64,000 nucleotides of DNA. Source: Diplonema papillatum. Its lineage: Eukaryota; Euglenozoa; Diplonemea; Diplonemida; Diplonemidae. The stretch's first letter is position 1. Each line of letters begins with the position of its first letter. A program made the translations under genes and the position numbers. The DNA is taken from positions 1 through 64,000 of the forward strand of contig JAPJBO010000083.1 of the NCBI GenBank assembly GCA_030068145.1. Reading direction: 5' to 3'. Under the pieces are notes generated by a model that saw only the letters and a list, made by a program, of their open reading frames with translations, was not told the origin of the DNA and did not search any database. Positions 54,211-63,013 of the stretch are shown here, piece after piece.

Positions 54211-56742
54211 ATGGGAAGGCCTAAGGGCTCGAAAAACAAGGCGAAGGCCGGCAAGTCTGAACCGTCCAACAAGAAGAGAAGGGTGACAATGAGCCAGGCC
54301 ATGCAGGATGCGGAGTCCAGCAGCGAAGCACCGACTAGCGAAGCACCGAACAGTGAAGCACCGACCAGCGATTCCGAAGGTGGCTCGTCCGTCCCGATGT
54401 CGGTCTCGTCGGTTCTTGGTCCGCTCTTTGAGGCAGTCGAGGCAGCCTCACAGGCTGACGATGCAGGTTCACAGACAGAAGATGCAGGTTCACAGGCCGG
54501 CGGGTCAGCCTCACAGGCTGGTACGCCAGCCTCGCAGACAAAGGTGGTCAAAAGACCGTCTAAGCTGCAGCTCCGAAAGGGGCTGGCGAAGGGCGCAGCG
54601 AAGGTTGCAGTGGCCGGCAGCAAACGCCACAATCTGCTGATTACAGCCGTAAAAAGGATGAACAAGCTCACAGACGCAGAAAAGGAAGGCTTGGAGCTCA
54701 GGAAGGTGAAGGACCTCCCTTCATCTTGGAAGTCGTTAGCACTCAGAGACCCCAACGTCACGTTGCAGGAAGAAGTGATCTGGTGCGGTTCATGCCAAAA
54801 GAAAATCAACTACCTCGACAGCACCACGTGCAAGAAGCATCACACCTACGAAGAACACAAGAAGAGGCACACACTTCTGGTGGCACAAAAAAAGGCTGGC
54901 GCGGTTGTTGTGGACGTTGACGCCGGTACCGCAAACGTCACTGAAAAGGGGACCGCCGTACAGGACTTCACGAGGTTGGTTGCGATGGCCGGCATGAAGG
55001 CAGGGGCAGTGGCTTGCATGCGTGTCTTTTTCAGAAAGCATGTCTCCCCGGCAATTCCCCACACGAGGACGCTCATGGATATGAGTCGGGGGTGCGATGC
55101 GAAGACGCAGATGCAGAAGGATCTAATAGAGACGATCGGGACATCGTTTGGCATTGGGTTTGATGGATCCATCATCGACGAGCTCAAGGAGCAGGCATTG
55201 GCAGTGGTCGCATACGACAAGGGACGAGCATACTTGCTGGGACTTCGCGTTGGAGAGGACGGTGAAGCCTTGGACACAACCTCTCAGTCGGAGTTTGTTG
55301 CCAACGTCCTCAAGGACTACGGGATCAAGATACCCAACGTCGCTTACATCGTCGTTGACAAGGCGTCGACGAACGTGGTCGCCCTTCAGGACTGGGAGGG
55401 CATTGTGATATACTGCTTCGGTCACCATCTGAAAAATGCCATCAAGCCGTGGTTCAAGCTGAGTCACCCGAACGCCCACGACACACTGCGTCTCTTCAGC
55501 AACGCTTTCTACAAAGCACCCACGCGTGAGGTTCGGTGGGTGCAGGCGCAGAAGGCAGTCGTGACCCATGATGTCGATGCAGCCGCTACAGAAGACGAGA
55601 TTCCGATCGCCCAAAAGCTGACTGCCCTGCTGTCGTTGCACGAGGATGGCGAAGACGTCGAAGCTGACATCCTTGAGTGTCTTGGTGAAGGAGATGGAGA
55701 CATGTTGGAGCGTGCAAAGGAGAGGTTGACGCAAGCTCAAAATGAGAACGTGCCAGTGGACTTGACACCAGAACCACAACGCGAGCAACGTCCCAGCCCG
55801 GAATACCCCCCCTCTATCAACGACACGAGGTGGGATTCCACCTTCAGATGCCTTGCCCACCTGGTCCCCCGCCTGCAGTCTCTTCCAGCATTTCTTGAGA
55901 AAGAACTGAAAAGGAACACCACACCCGAGAGTATCCAACTACTTGCGGGGAAGTTCAGCGATGCAGACGTCACAGAAACGTGTGCAGCTCTTGTAACGGC
56001 CTTGGAAGCCATGGAACCCGTCATGCCCCTTTTCAGTTTTGCTGCTGATCCACCCGCGCGCAAGCCCCTTGCAGCGGAACTCCCCGCCATGGTTGCAAAA
56101 GCCATGAAGGCCGTTGGCAACGATCTCTCCGCCGTCCTGAAAGAGATGTGGAGCACCTATCTTTCCCGGGACATCTTCAAATCCATGTGGCTCTTTTGCC
56201 CTGAGAAGCTGGGTACGAAGAAGGCAGCGGGAATTGCCATCCCCTCAGTGGAGTCAATCACGGACACATTCAAGGGCGTGTTTCACCGCGACGCCAAAAC
56301 CCAACTGGGCGAGTACCTGAAGGTTTCGATCAGCGTCCTGACGAAATGGAAGGATGCCGAAGCATTCTGGACTTCGAAGAAGCAGGTATGGCCGGATCTC
56401 TCAGCCGTAGCTCTCACGCTGTTGTACCTGCCCGTCAGTGTAACGCGGGTGGACGCCGTGTTCAGCCAGTTGGGGGCAATCTCAAATGAGAGAGGGGGGA
56501 GAATCAACCCTTCTGCATACGAGACGACAGCCCTTTACTACTGCAACAAAGACATCTCTGGGAGGTTCAAGGACTCCCGGAGTGACTTTTCTGAGCGCAC
56601 CCTGCTACAGTGTGGCTCGCTGGACCGGAAGAGTGAAAGCCACGAGAGGTCCCCGGAAGTGTTCTCCCCTGTTTCCCCTGTTCCAGGAGGTTCAAAGATT
56701 TCGACGACGAACATTCGCTGTCTCGGGTGTGATTCTCAATAA
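54211..56742 (+). CDS. hAT-like transposase, 843 aa
   Basis: The start is the first ATG; it opens with an AT-hook (GRPKGSKNK). A Ser/Ala/Gln-rich linker with SQAG repeats follows. A BED-type zinc finger is at about 222-250 (WCGSCQ, then HHTYEEHKKRH). The RNase H core is recognisable by VVDKAST with an Asp, the CFGHHLKNAIK block and NDTRWDSTF, the equivalent of the hAT W-x-S/T element. The dimerisation region VWPDLSAVALTLLYLPVSVT then FSQLGAISNERGGRI is characteristic of hAT elements. Where hAT enzymes have the catalytic Glu in an ER-x-FS context, this protein reads DAVFS, an Asp. The last about 60 residues run into sequence that is duplicated downstream and may be a fortuitous extension. The enzyme would cut and paste the 52849-57713 element. 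Confidence 0.85.
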   Translation: MGRPKGSKNKAKAGKSEPSNKKRRVTMSQAMQDAESSSEAPTSEAPNSEAPTSDSEGGSSVPMSVSSVLGPLFEAVEAASQADDAGSQTEDAGSQAGGSASQAGTPASQTKVVKRPSKLQLRKGLAKGAAKVAVAGSKRHNLLITAVKRMNKLTDAEKEGLELRKVKDLPSSWKSLALRDPNVTLQEEVIWCGSCQKKINYLDSTTCKKHHTYEEHKKRHTLLVAQKKAGAVVVDVDAGTANVTEKGTAVQDFTRLVAMAGMKAGAVACMRVFFRKHVSPAIPHTRTLMDMSRGCDAKTQMQKDLIETIGTSFGIGFDGSIIDELKEQALAVVAYDKGRAYLLGLRVGEDGEALDTTSQSEFVANVLKDYGIKIPNVAYIVVDKASTNVVALQDWEGIVIYCFGHHLKNAIKPWFKLSHPNAHDTLRLFSNAFYKAPTREVRWVQAQKAVVTHDVDAAATEDEIPIAQKLTALLSLHEDGEDVEADILECLGEGDGDMLERAKERLTQAQNENVPVDLTPEPQREQRPSPEYPPSINDTRWDSTFRCLAHLVPRLQSLPAFLEKELKRNTTPESIQLLAGKFSDADVTETCAALVTALEAMEPVMPLFSFAADPPARKPLAAELPAMVAKAMKAVGNDLSAVLKEMWSTYLSRDIFKSMWLFCPEKLGTKKAAGIAIPSVESITDTFKGVFHRDAKTQLGEYLKVSISVLTKWKDAEAFWTSKKQVWPDLSAVALTLLYLPVSVTRVDAVFSQLGAISNERGGRINPSAYETTALYYCNKDISGRFKDSRSDFSERTLLQCGSLDRKSESHERSPEVFSPVSPVPGGSKISTTNIRCLGCDSQ

Positions 56743-56920
56743 CAGGCATCTGAGAACAAAAGTGCAAGCCTTTTTCCTACTTTCCTACTTTCAGTGTTTT
56801 TCCGGGACTCCTGGAGTGGCTTTTTTTAGCGCACCATGCTACAGCGTGGCTCGCTGGACCGAAACCCGGGAAGAGTGTGCACCACGAGAGGTCCCCGGAA
56901 GTGTTCTTTCCCCTGTTTCC
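56573..56920 (+). repeat. 110-bp direct duplication at the 3' end of the transposase gene
   Basis: GGCTCGCTGGACCGGAAGAG and AGAGGTCCCCGGAAGTGTTC recur at 56803-56920 with small changes, about 230 bp apart. The first copy is within the end of the coding frame and the second is after it. Confidence 0.85.
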
Positions 56921-57719
56921 CATCTTTCCCCTCTTCAGCCACGACGAAGTTACGCACATATCCCTTTGTGCTTTTCTCGTTTCCATGCGCATCTTCCTGG
57001 ATCAGGTTTCTTGGCGCATGGTCCAGCCGGGTAGAGAAGAACACCAAGAGACCGTGAGTCGGCATTGCGGATTGTCATGGCGAACTGCGTTCCGTGGCGG
57101 AAGACTCGGTCGCCAACACTGTCCTCGAGTGGGATTACTCCCCGTGTGTACGCCACAATGTACGCGGCATACCGCTGGTGTCGCTGAGAAGTGATAACGG
57201 GTCCTTGTCCTGGCTGTTCAACCCGGCACAGATGGGCACAGGGGATCGGAAGCAGTCGGGACCGTGCACATACGCAGTGCACATGAGGCAGTGCGCCGCT
57301 GTGGCCACACCCTGATTGAACAGTTGTGCGCCCGTGGGCTGCGACCGGCAGACACAGAGCCCACTCGCGGTTGGAGGTGGGCTCATAGTGGCCATAAGCT
57401 CTTCCCGAGTGTGGCAAGGATACTTGACCGCTCACCATCATCACCATAATTGTGCTGCTGGTCTCCGCAGCCGCAATGAAAAGGTTCACAATGACTGTTA
57501 TGTGCAGGAATGGAAGTAAAAGTCCACGAATAAATACTAAGACTACTGAGTATTTTTCATTGGAAAACGTTCACCCGCACCCCACCCGCACTCCACACGG
57601 ACTCACACCGAGTCCGTGTGGAGTGCGGGTGGGGTGCGTGTGGGGTGCAGGTAGGAGTCGTCGGCGGAAAAAAAAAAAAAGTCTGCGCGGAATGCGGCGG
57701 ACTGCATAGTATGATGTGT

Positions 57720-59698
57720 CGAGGACTAGGTTATTCTAGCGTTATTTTTCCTTTGTACTTTCTTACGAACAAGAGCCGGAGTTGTTGGATAGAAGAAGGA
57801 AAGGGGTGATCCGGAAGACCGACAGGCGGGCGATGAAAGCAGCCCTCGGACGGTTAAGAGTTGAGGGTGACAACAACAGCATCATCACAACACTGGAACA
57901 ACTCTCCCGCCCTCTTTCTGCCTCCAAAAAGCAAAGGAAGACGAAACGCGTGAAGATGCGACCCTGGACACGAGGAAATGCATCTCTGCCAGTCCAACAA
58001 CATTCCGCTTCCGGTGGCCCTTTGCATAAGACCTCACACTGTCGACAGTCATCTCTCCAAAAAGGTTCCGGTACAGCCCACGTTGGATCCAAAAAAAAAC
58101 CACCACTACTTAGTGTTGTCGCAATAGGGAAAACAGTACACGTTCGGACATCTTCCCTTTTTCAAACTGGACTTGAGGGAGTGACAATGTGGTGCTGCAG
58201 TCCACACAGTCTGTGCTGAACTTGTAAAGCTTAGTACAGGACGCAGGCGAAACGCTGGTCTGTGACGGGTGGTGAGTTCACTTCCTTCAACATCGTGTGT
58301 TTCCTACAAGAACATTTTCGGGGCTGGGGTTTGCACTGACAAAGTACCGGATCAGCATGATAAGGACAGAAACAGAGAGCAAGATATTCTTGCTCTCGCA
58401 CGGACAGGATACAAACCTCTCTAGTCCAGATTAAAGGGGTGTGTTCCTAAAAGCACTCGTTGGATTCGTTTTCCTTTGCGTGCAACCGTTGTCTAGAAAT
58501 GTCCCCTTCAGTATAAAGAAAAAATGTCGGTAAAAGAAAGGTATCACATTTGAAGAACTCTTGCTTGTGTTCGCTTGCGCGGACGAATCCAGTGAGTGAG
58601 GCCTATGCGAGTTCATCCTCGGAATGGTGGAGAACAGTGGGTTTTCCGTACCCGCCTCCCCCTTGCGCGACTTCGATAGGTTCGAATCTGGCAGTATGCT
58701 TTGGCTCTTTTCCTTTTCTGTTTCTTTTTTTGCTCTCTCTTTTTTATTTTTATTTTTCCCTTCGCACACACAGAAACACGTATTCTCATAACCAGAACAA
58801 AATTCTTTTACAAAGTAGGCAGGAATGGGAAAAAGGGGAAGACGCACGACACAGCAGGACGGTCACCAATTCCGAAACCGTCAATGAGGGGAGAGAGAGA
58901 GAGAGAAAGAGAGGCGCGTATTGACGCCGTAGCTTTCTCTGTGCCTCCTCACACGCGCAAGTGTTCTCACTGTCATTGCTCTCAGCCGGAAGGTCCGACC
59001 AAAAAGAGCAAGCAACAAGGCAGGAAATGCAAGTTGGTCTGCACGAGCCGTCACCAGGGTTGCTGCTTCCCGACGTCTTTGGCGACATTGGGATCCGACT
59101 AGCAACTGATACACAAGTTTGCCACCCACATCAGACACGCAGACCTTTTGATGCCCGTTCATATGAAGGAGTACAGGCGAGGTAGCGATGTGCGCGGGAA
59201 GTGACAGACATCTGACTACACGTCCGCTGGTGCTATGCATCGCACACCTAAAGTGAAAGACGATCATCGTTGTTCCTGGGAGCAGCTTTGCAGTTTTCCT
59301 GCAGCACACAAGAGAACCTCACCGTGAAAGTTGGCTCCGGAAAATGAAAGCGATGTGCCTTCAGAGCGCCGAGTGGCAAGGGAAACTGGCCTTTTACGTT
59401 GGTTGAGGCATGCCGAATGGGTGACCCTGACGGGTCGTGGCGATGGAAAGAGAGAGTAGTTGGTTGGATTGTTTCTTCTCCGTTTACTTTTTCTTATCAT
59501 TTTTTTTTTTTTTTTTGGGAAAGCTTTTCACCCGAAGAGAGAGGATCAAAGGAACACAGAGATGGGGGCGGGGGTTACACAAAATGAAGAAAGACGAAAA
59601 TGAAGCGGTGTCTCTCTCTTGGATTTGAGACCTTCGTTTGCAGCAATGAACTACAAAAAAGTGGCTGAATGCTACCGTACACGGTACACTCCAGCACT
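57720..59698. other. Region right of the hAT-like element
   Basis: A 145-codon basic frame (57782-58219, plus) starts 69 bp after the transposon and has no known motif, so a gene cannot be supported. A T-rich tract (58720-58760) and GA-rich tract (58887-58912) follow. No RNA gene is seen. Confidence 0.4.
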
Positions 59699-59946
59699 GG
59701 GTGGGGGAGTTAAACAGTGGTCCATTTTGCGGGTGTGGCACACCCGCAAATCCAGTGCGAAATCCGGTGTGACACCCGCAAATCCGGTGTGAATCCAGAG
59801 TGCGCAAATCCAGTGGGAATCCAGTGATCACCTGTTTTTGCGGATGACCACTGGATTTCCCACTTTATTTGCGAACACTGGATTTGCGGGTGTACCCACA
59901 CCCGATATTTTGACCGCACAGTTAACTCCCCCACCCGAAACCGTGC
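59699..59946. mobile_element. Small inverted-repeat element (MITE), 248 bp
   Basis: GGGTGGGGGAGTTAA at the left is inverted at the right end. The interior has several CACCCGCAAATCC(A/G)GTG units in both orientations, so the whole element can fold on itself. No target duplication is clear and no coding capacity exists. Confidence 0.75.
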
Positions 59947-61436
59947 AGCATGTTGGTCTCTGACGTTCAGCTTTTCCGAGGCTTGCCCGATCGTTGGACC
60001 CTTATGACGAAACACCGGAAAGGAGAATCGATGGAGGATCCATCGCACCAGTTGACGGACGGGCGGCAGAATTTCAATTGATTGCGGTTCCCTACAAATA
60101 AACGAAGAAGATGATAGTGGGAGGGGGTGTGGGGGGGTAGCAAAACTGTCTCAGAGCACGTGCACATGCGCGTTTGCACGCACATGCGCTGCGCGGTCCT
60201 TTCTGATGTATTGAATTTCGCATGAACACCCTGATGTGCGTCCTTCTTTCTGAACCGAGCCTTTGATGATGCTTCGAAACTATTGATCAATACAGCAGCC
60301 AGCCCCGCCCCCGGGTGGTGTGTTTTCAAAGAGGCGGAGGCGACGGGAATGGAACAAATGAAAACTTCCGCCGTGCGCTTAGCCGCAAAGGAAAAGCCAG
60401 TGAACCCAGCGCTGGAGAAGAAAAGCAGCACGCAACTCACCACTCAAATTGTACGCGGGGGTGGCACCACCGAACATACGAAGTGGTACGCTGCCAATAG
60501 GTTCAAGTGCTGTAGGTCTCGCATTGTTTCTTTGTTTTCACGCCTGTCATGCCTGCGCTTTTCTTTGAGAAGCGCAGCAGCGAGGCAGGTTGTTGCCTTG
60601 AGACCAAACTGGGTAACGCGGCTGCGAACAACAATGTGGCAGTATAGCGTTCTGTGAACAAATGAAAGTGGTAAGATGTCCTCATGTCCTGTCGATCCCG
60701 ACATGCAGACCGGCTAGGCATACCATAGCATACTGGGCCAGAGTGCCCTATGTATATTGCGCTGAACTGTTGGGATGCGATGTTCAAAAACTGAATTGTG
60801 CCACAGCCGTGACTATACAAGTTTTCGAAGGCGGTGTTCGTCACGTTGAGCTTTTTGTTAGTGTTAGGAGGAATGTATGCTCAACACCGTTGCCCATTTA
60901 CACCGTGCTTTGGTCGTGTATACACGAGAGCGGACCTTCATCAGCGTGGCATCTGAGTGTCTGCAGCTGTCTGGATCTAGCGAAATTGAACCTTTCATTC
61001 TACTTGGAGTTGCTTGAGCAAAGAAAGTAAAAGGATGGTATCGGATACTGACTGTATTCTCTGCTTTTTGATATTTCTTCTCTCAGTCACTCTCGTTTCA
61101 TGTGCACTACTCAGGTTGAAGCGCCAAGAAGCATTGATCGGAACCAGGACGTCATTCTGCTTCGTTCATCCTCATCCTCACCTTCCTCTGATTTCGAGCA
61201 CTATTCGTGGGTGGCCATTTTCGTCGCGTGAAGAACAAGAAGAACGATGAATATTGGAGTAAAAAAAAAGAAAGACGTGAGAACAAGACAGAGAAGAGGA
61301 AAGGAAGTAAAAAAGGTGCCTAATTTGGTGTTGAAGAACAAGAAGGGGGGCAGGAAAGAAGAGAAACAGAAAAGAGGAAGGCCTTCTTGCGTTTGAAATA
61401 TTTTATCGTCTCGTTGTTTCAATCGTTTTGTAACTC
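59947..61436. other. Gene-poor region upstream of nothing recognised
   Basis: It includes a short hairpin (CTGCGCTTTTC with GAGAAGCGCAG, 60553-60577) and the third, diverged copy of the transposon-internal repeat (60862-60972). The segment next to 61437 may be the 3' untranslated region of the cyclin gene. Confidence 0.4.
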
Positions 61437-62192
61437 TTATGTGCTGCCTAACCACCTGTCACCCCTGCGGCTGGAGCCCAGGTCGTTGTTCTCTCGGCGG
61501 CTTGATCCAAGGTCGTCGGTGTCAGGGTGGACTTCGACTGTAGCAGGAGAGGTGGGGACGTCAAGAGTTTTCGGCTTCGAGGCGTACGGAGATCCAGAGG
61601 TGTGACCCGAGGACCGGATAACGTTGGAGCTGCCTTTGTTGGCGGGAGATCGTGGGGTGGCAGGTGGGTGCATCGCGACGTGATAGTTGTCGAACTCCTC
61701 CTTCACAACGTGCAGCTCCCATTTCGTGAGGCGAAGGAAGGCTTGTTCCATCCTGTTCATGTCGCTGAGGGACACACCACCAATGCTGGCGTAGTATTTG
61801 TTGCTGTAGTAAGTGTCGTCTCGCAGCTTCGCAGCTACGACAAAACTGGTGAGAAGCAGTCGGTGAATGTTGAAACTTGTGAACACCGTATGGGTCTTGG
61901 CACGGAGGCGGCCGAGGTAGATGAGCAGCAAAATGAACACCTCATTGCTGCAGTAGCCATATTTGCAGAGGCGAATGAGGTAATCCTGGATGCTGACGGG
62001 AGCCGGTTTCGACCCGTCAAAGGGTGTTCGGTCACTGGACCTCTGCTTCGCGTCCGCCTTTGCTACCATCTTGGTGAGGAGGTCTGAGATGCCAGGAAGC
62101 GCTGTTGTGTAGCTGGGAAGCTTGTGGATGTCATTGAACGACTTCCTGTTCGGCACGGTCGTCACCGTCGTGACTTTATCAGACTCCGACAT
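61437..62192 (-). CDS. PHO80/P-type cyclin
   Basis: The ATG at 62192 opens a 251-residue frame. Residues about 67-170 form one cyclin box: SIQDYLIRLCKYGYCSNEVF, LIYLGRL, FNIHRLLLTSFVVAAKLRDD, YYSNKYYASIGGVSLSDMNR and LRLTKWELHV. The YYSN-x-YYA-x-x-GGVS-x-x-(E/D)(M/L)N pattern is the hallmark of PHO80-like and plant P/U-type cyclins. These activate a cyclin-dependent kinase (PHO85 type), often in nutrient or phosphate signalling. The first about 60 residues and the last about 70 are low complexity; the tail has repeats of DLGSSRR. The length is usual for the family. The partner kinase is not in the window. Confidence 0.9.
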   Translation of the reverse strand: MSESDKVTTVTTVPNRKSFNDIHKLPSYTTALPGISDLLTKMVAKADAKQRSSDRTPFDGSKPAPVSIQDYLIRLCKYGYCSNEVFILLLIYLGRLRAKTHTVFTSFNIHRLLLTSFVVAAKLRDDTYYSNKYYASIGGVSLSDMNRMEQAFLRLTKWELHVVKEEFDNYHVAMHPPATPRSPANKGSSNVIRSSGHTSGSPYASKPKTLDVPTSPATVEVHPDTDDLGSSRRENNDLGSSRRGDRWLGST

Positions 62193-62949
62193 CCCCGCCG
62201 CGTTGTTGTTGGGCGCCAGGTTGTTTCTGTCGCTGTGGGCCCTTTATCTTTGCTTTCTGCTTTTTCTCAGCTGTGTTTTTCACAAGATCTTTTGTGTCTA
62301 CTTTGCTTGCGTTTTCAGGTCTTTCCGCCGCTCAGTCTGGTTATTTTCCTGCAATTGTGTACTGGTGGGGTCGTGTGTGGACCTTTGATGTCTCGCGCTG
62401 TCCCCATTGAGATTCCTGAATCATGCCGAAGCGCCGCCGCCCAGAAGGGGTTGCGGCATCCGGCGTGACCAGGGCCAGGCTGTTCGGAGGGGTCACCACA
62501 CCGTGCTAGTGGTGGTGGTTGTGTTTGCGATGGCGCGCGCTAGTTTAGCTGACTACGCTTGTCGAGGTAGCAGTACAAACTCGTTCAGCGAGCAAGACGT
62601 GTCCCGAGTTCCAAGTGTGCTGTGAACTGTTCACTTCTGAGGTCAAGCCTATGACCTACGCTTCCAAAACGCAGGTGAAAACAATAGTGAAAAGAAACGT
62701 GCTAAGAACTTGAGATTGAACGCAGCCACTATGGCAAAAGAGCGCACCTGGGTTCAAGTCAGGCTAGCTTCCCGCGCACCCAGGGTAGCGGTGGTTCACG
62801 GTAGCGGCTTAATACAAATTGGATTGTGCATGCATTGCAGAATTAGTTGCCGCCACATTCGCTACGAAGACAAAGTGTTTTGTCAGAGGCAATTGCCTCA
62901 ATGTCACCTAGTTCGCTGTTCAGGAGCAGTCGACATCACTCGGTTGTCA
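62193..62949. other. Intergenic region between the cyclin and PP-loop genes
   Basis: It should hold the cyclin promoter and 5' leader. A tRNA B-box-like GGGTTCAAGTC near 62753 is not supported by foldable arms. Otherwise nothing is recognised. Confidence 0.4.
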
Positions 62950-63013
62950 GAGCTTATTTAGGCACTACTGCTGGTGTTCCCGAGCTTATTTAGGCACTAC
63001 TGCTGGTGTTCCC
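62950..63013. repeat. 32-bp tandem duplication across a stop codon
   Basis: GAGCTTATTTAGGCACTACT and the following 12 bases occur twice back to back (62950-62981 and 62982-63013). The second copy contains the last codons and stop of the PP-loop gene; the first lies just after it in the 3' untranslated region. The protein is unaffected. Confidence 0.95.

Larger units (their letters stand above)
52849..57713 (+). mobile_element. hAT-like DNA transposon, 4865 bp
   Basis: The terminal CATACTATGCAGTCCGCCGC is inverted at the right end. Inverted similarity continues, with gaps, for about 240 bp (for example GTGAACGTTTTCCAATGAAA, TGCACATAACAGTC and TGCGGAGACCAGCAGCA on both sides). The interior encodes one transposase-like protein (54211-56742). 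The left third is complex: G/C homopolymers (53191-53214, 53423-53454, 54112-54129), a 150-bp direct duplication and a copy of dispersed repeat R3. A pair of inverted CTTAG(T)ATCAGCACTG blocks at 53113 and 54182 suggests a further nested insertion. Confidence 0.85.

Noticed and set aside
58600..58700. Possible tRNA with TAGGTTCGAATCTGGCA
   Set aside because: A matching acceptor and anticodon arm could not be formed; probably chance.
62745..62800. Possible tRNA with B-box-like GGGTTCAAGTC
   Set aside because: No T stem, acceptor stem or A box can be paired around it.
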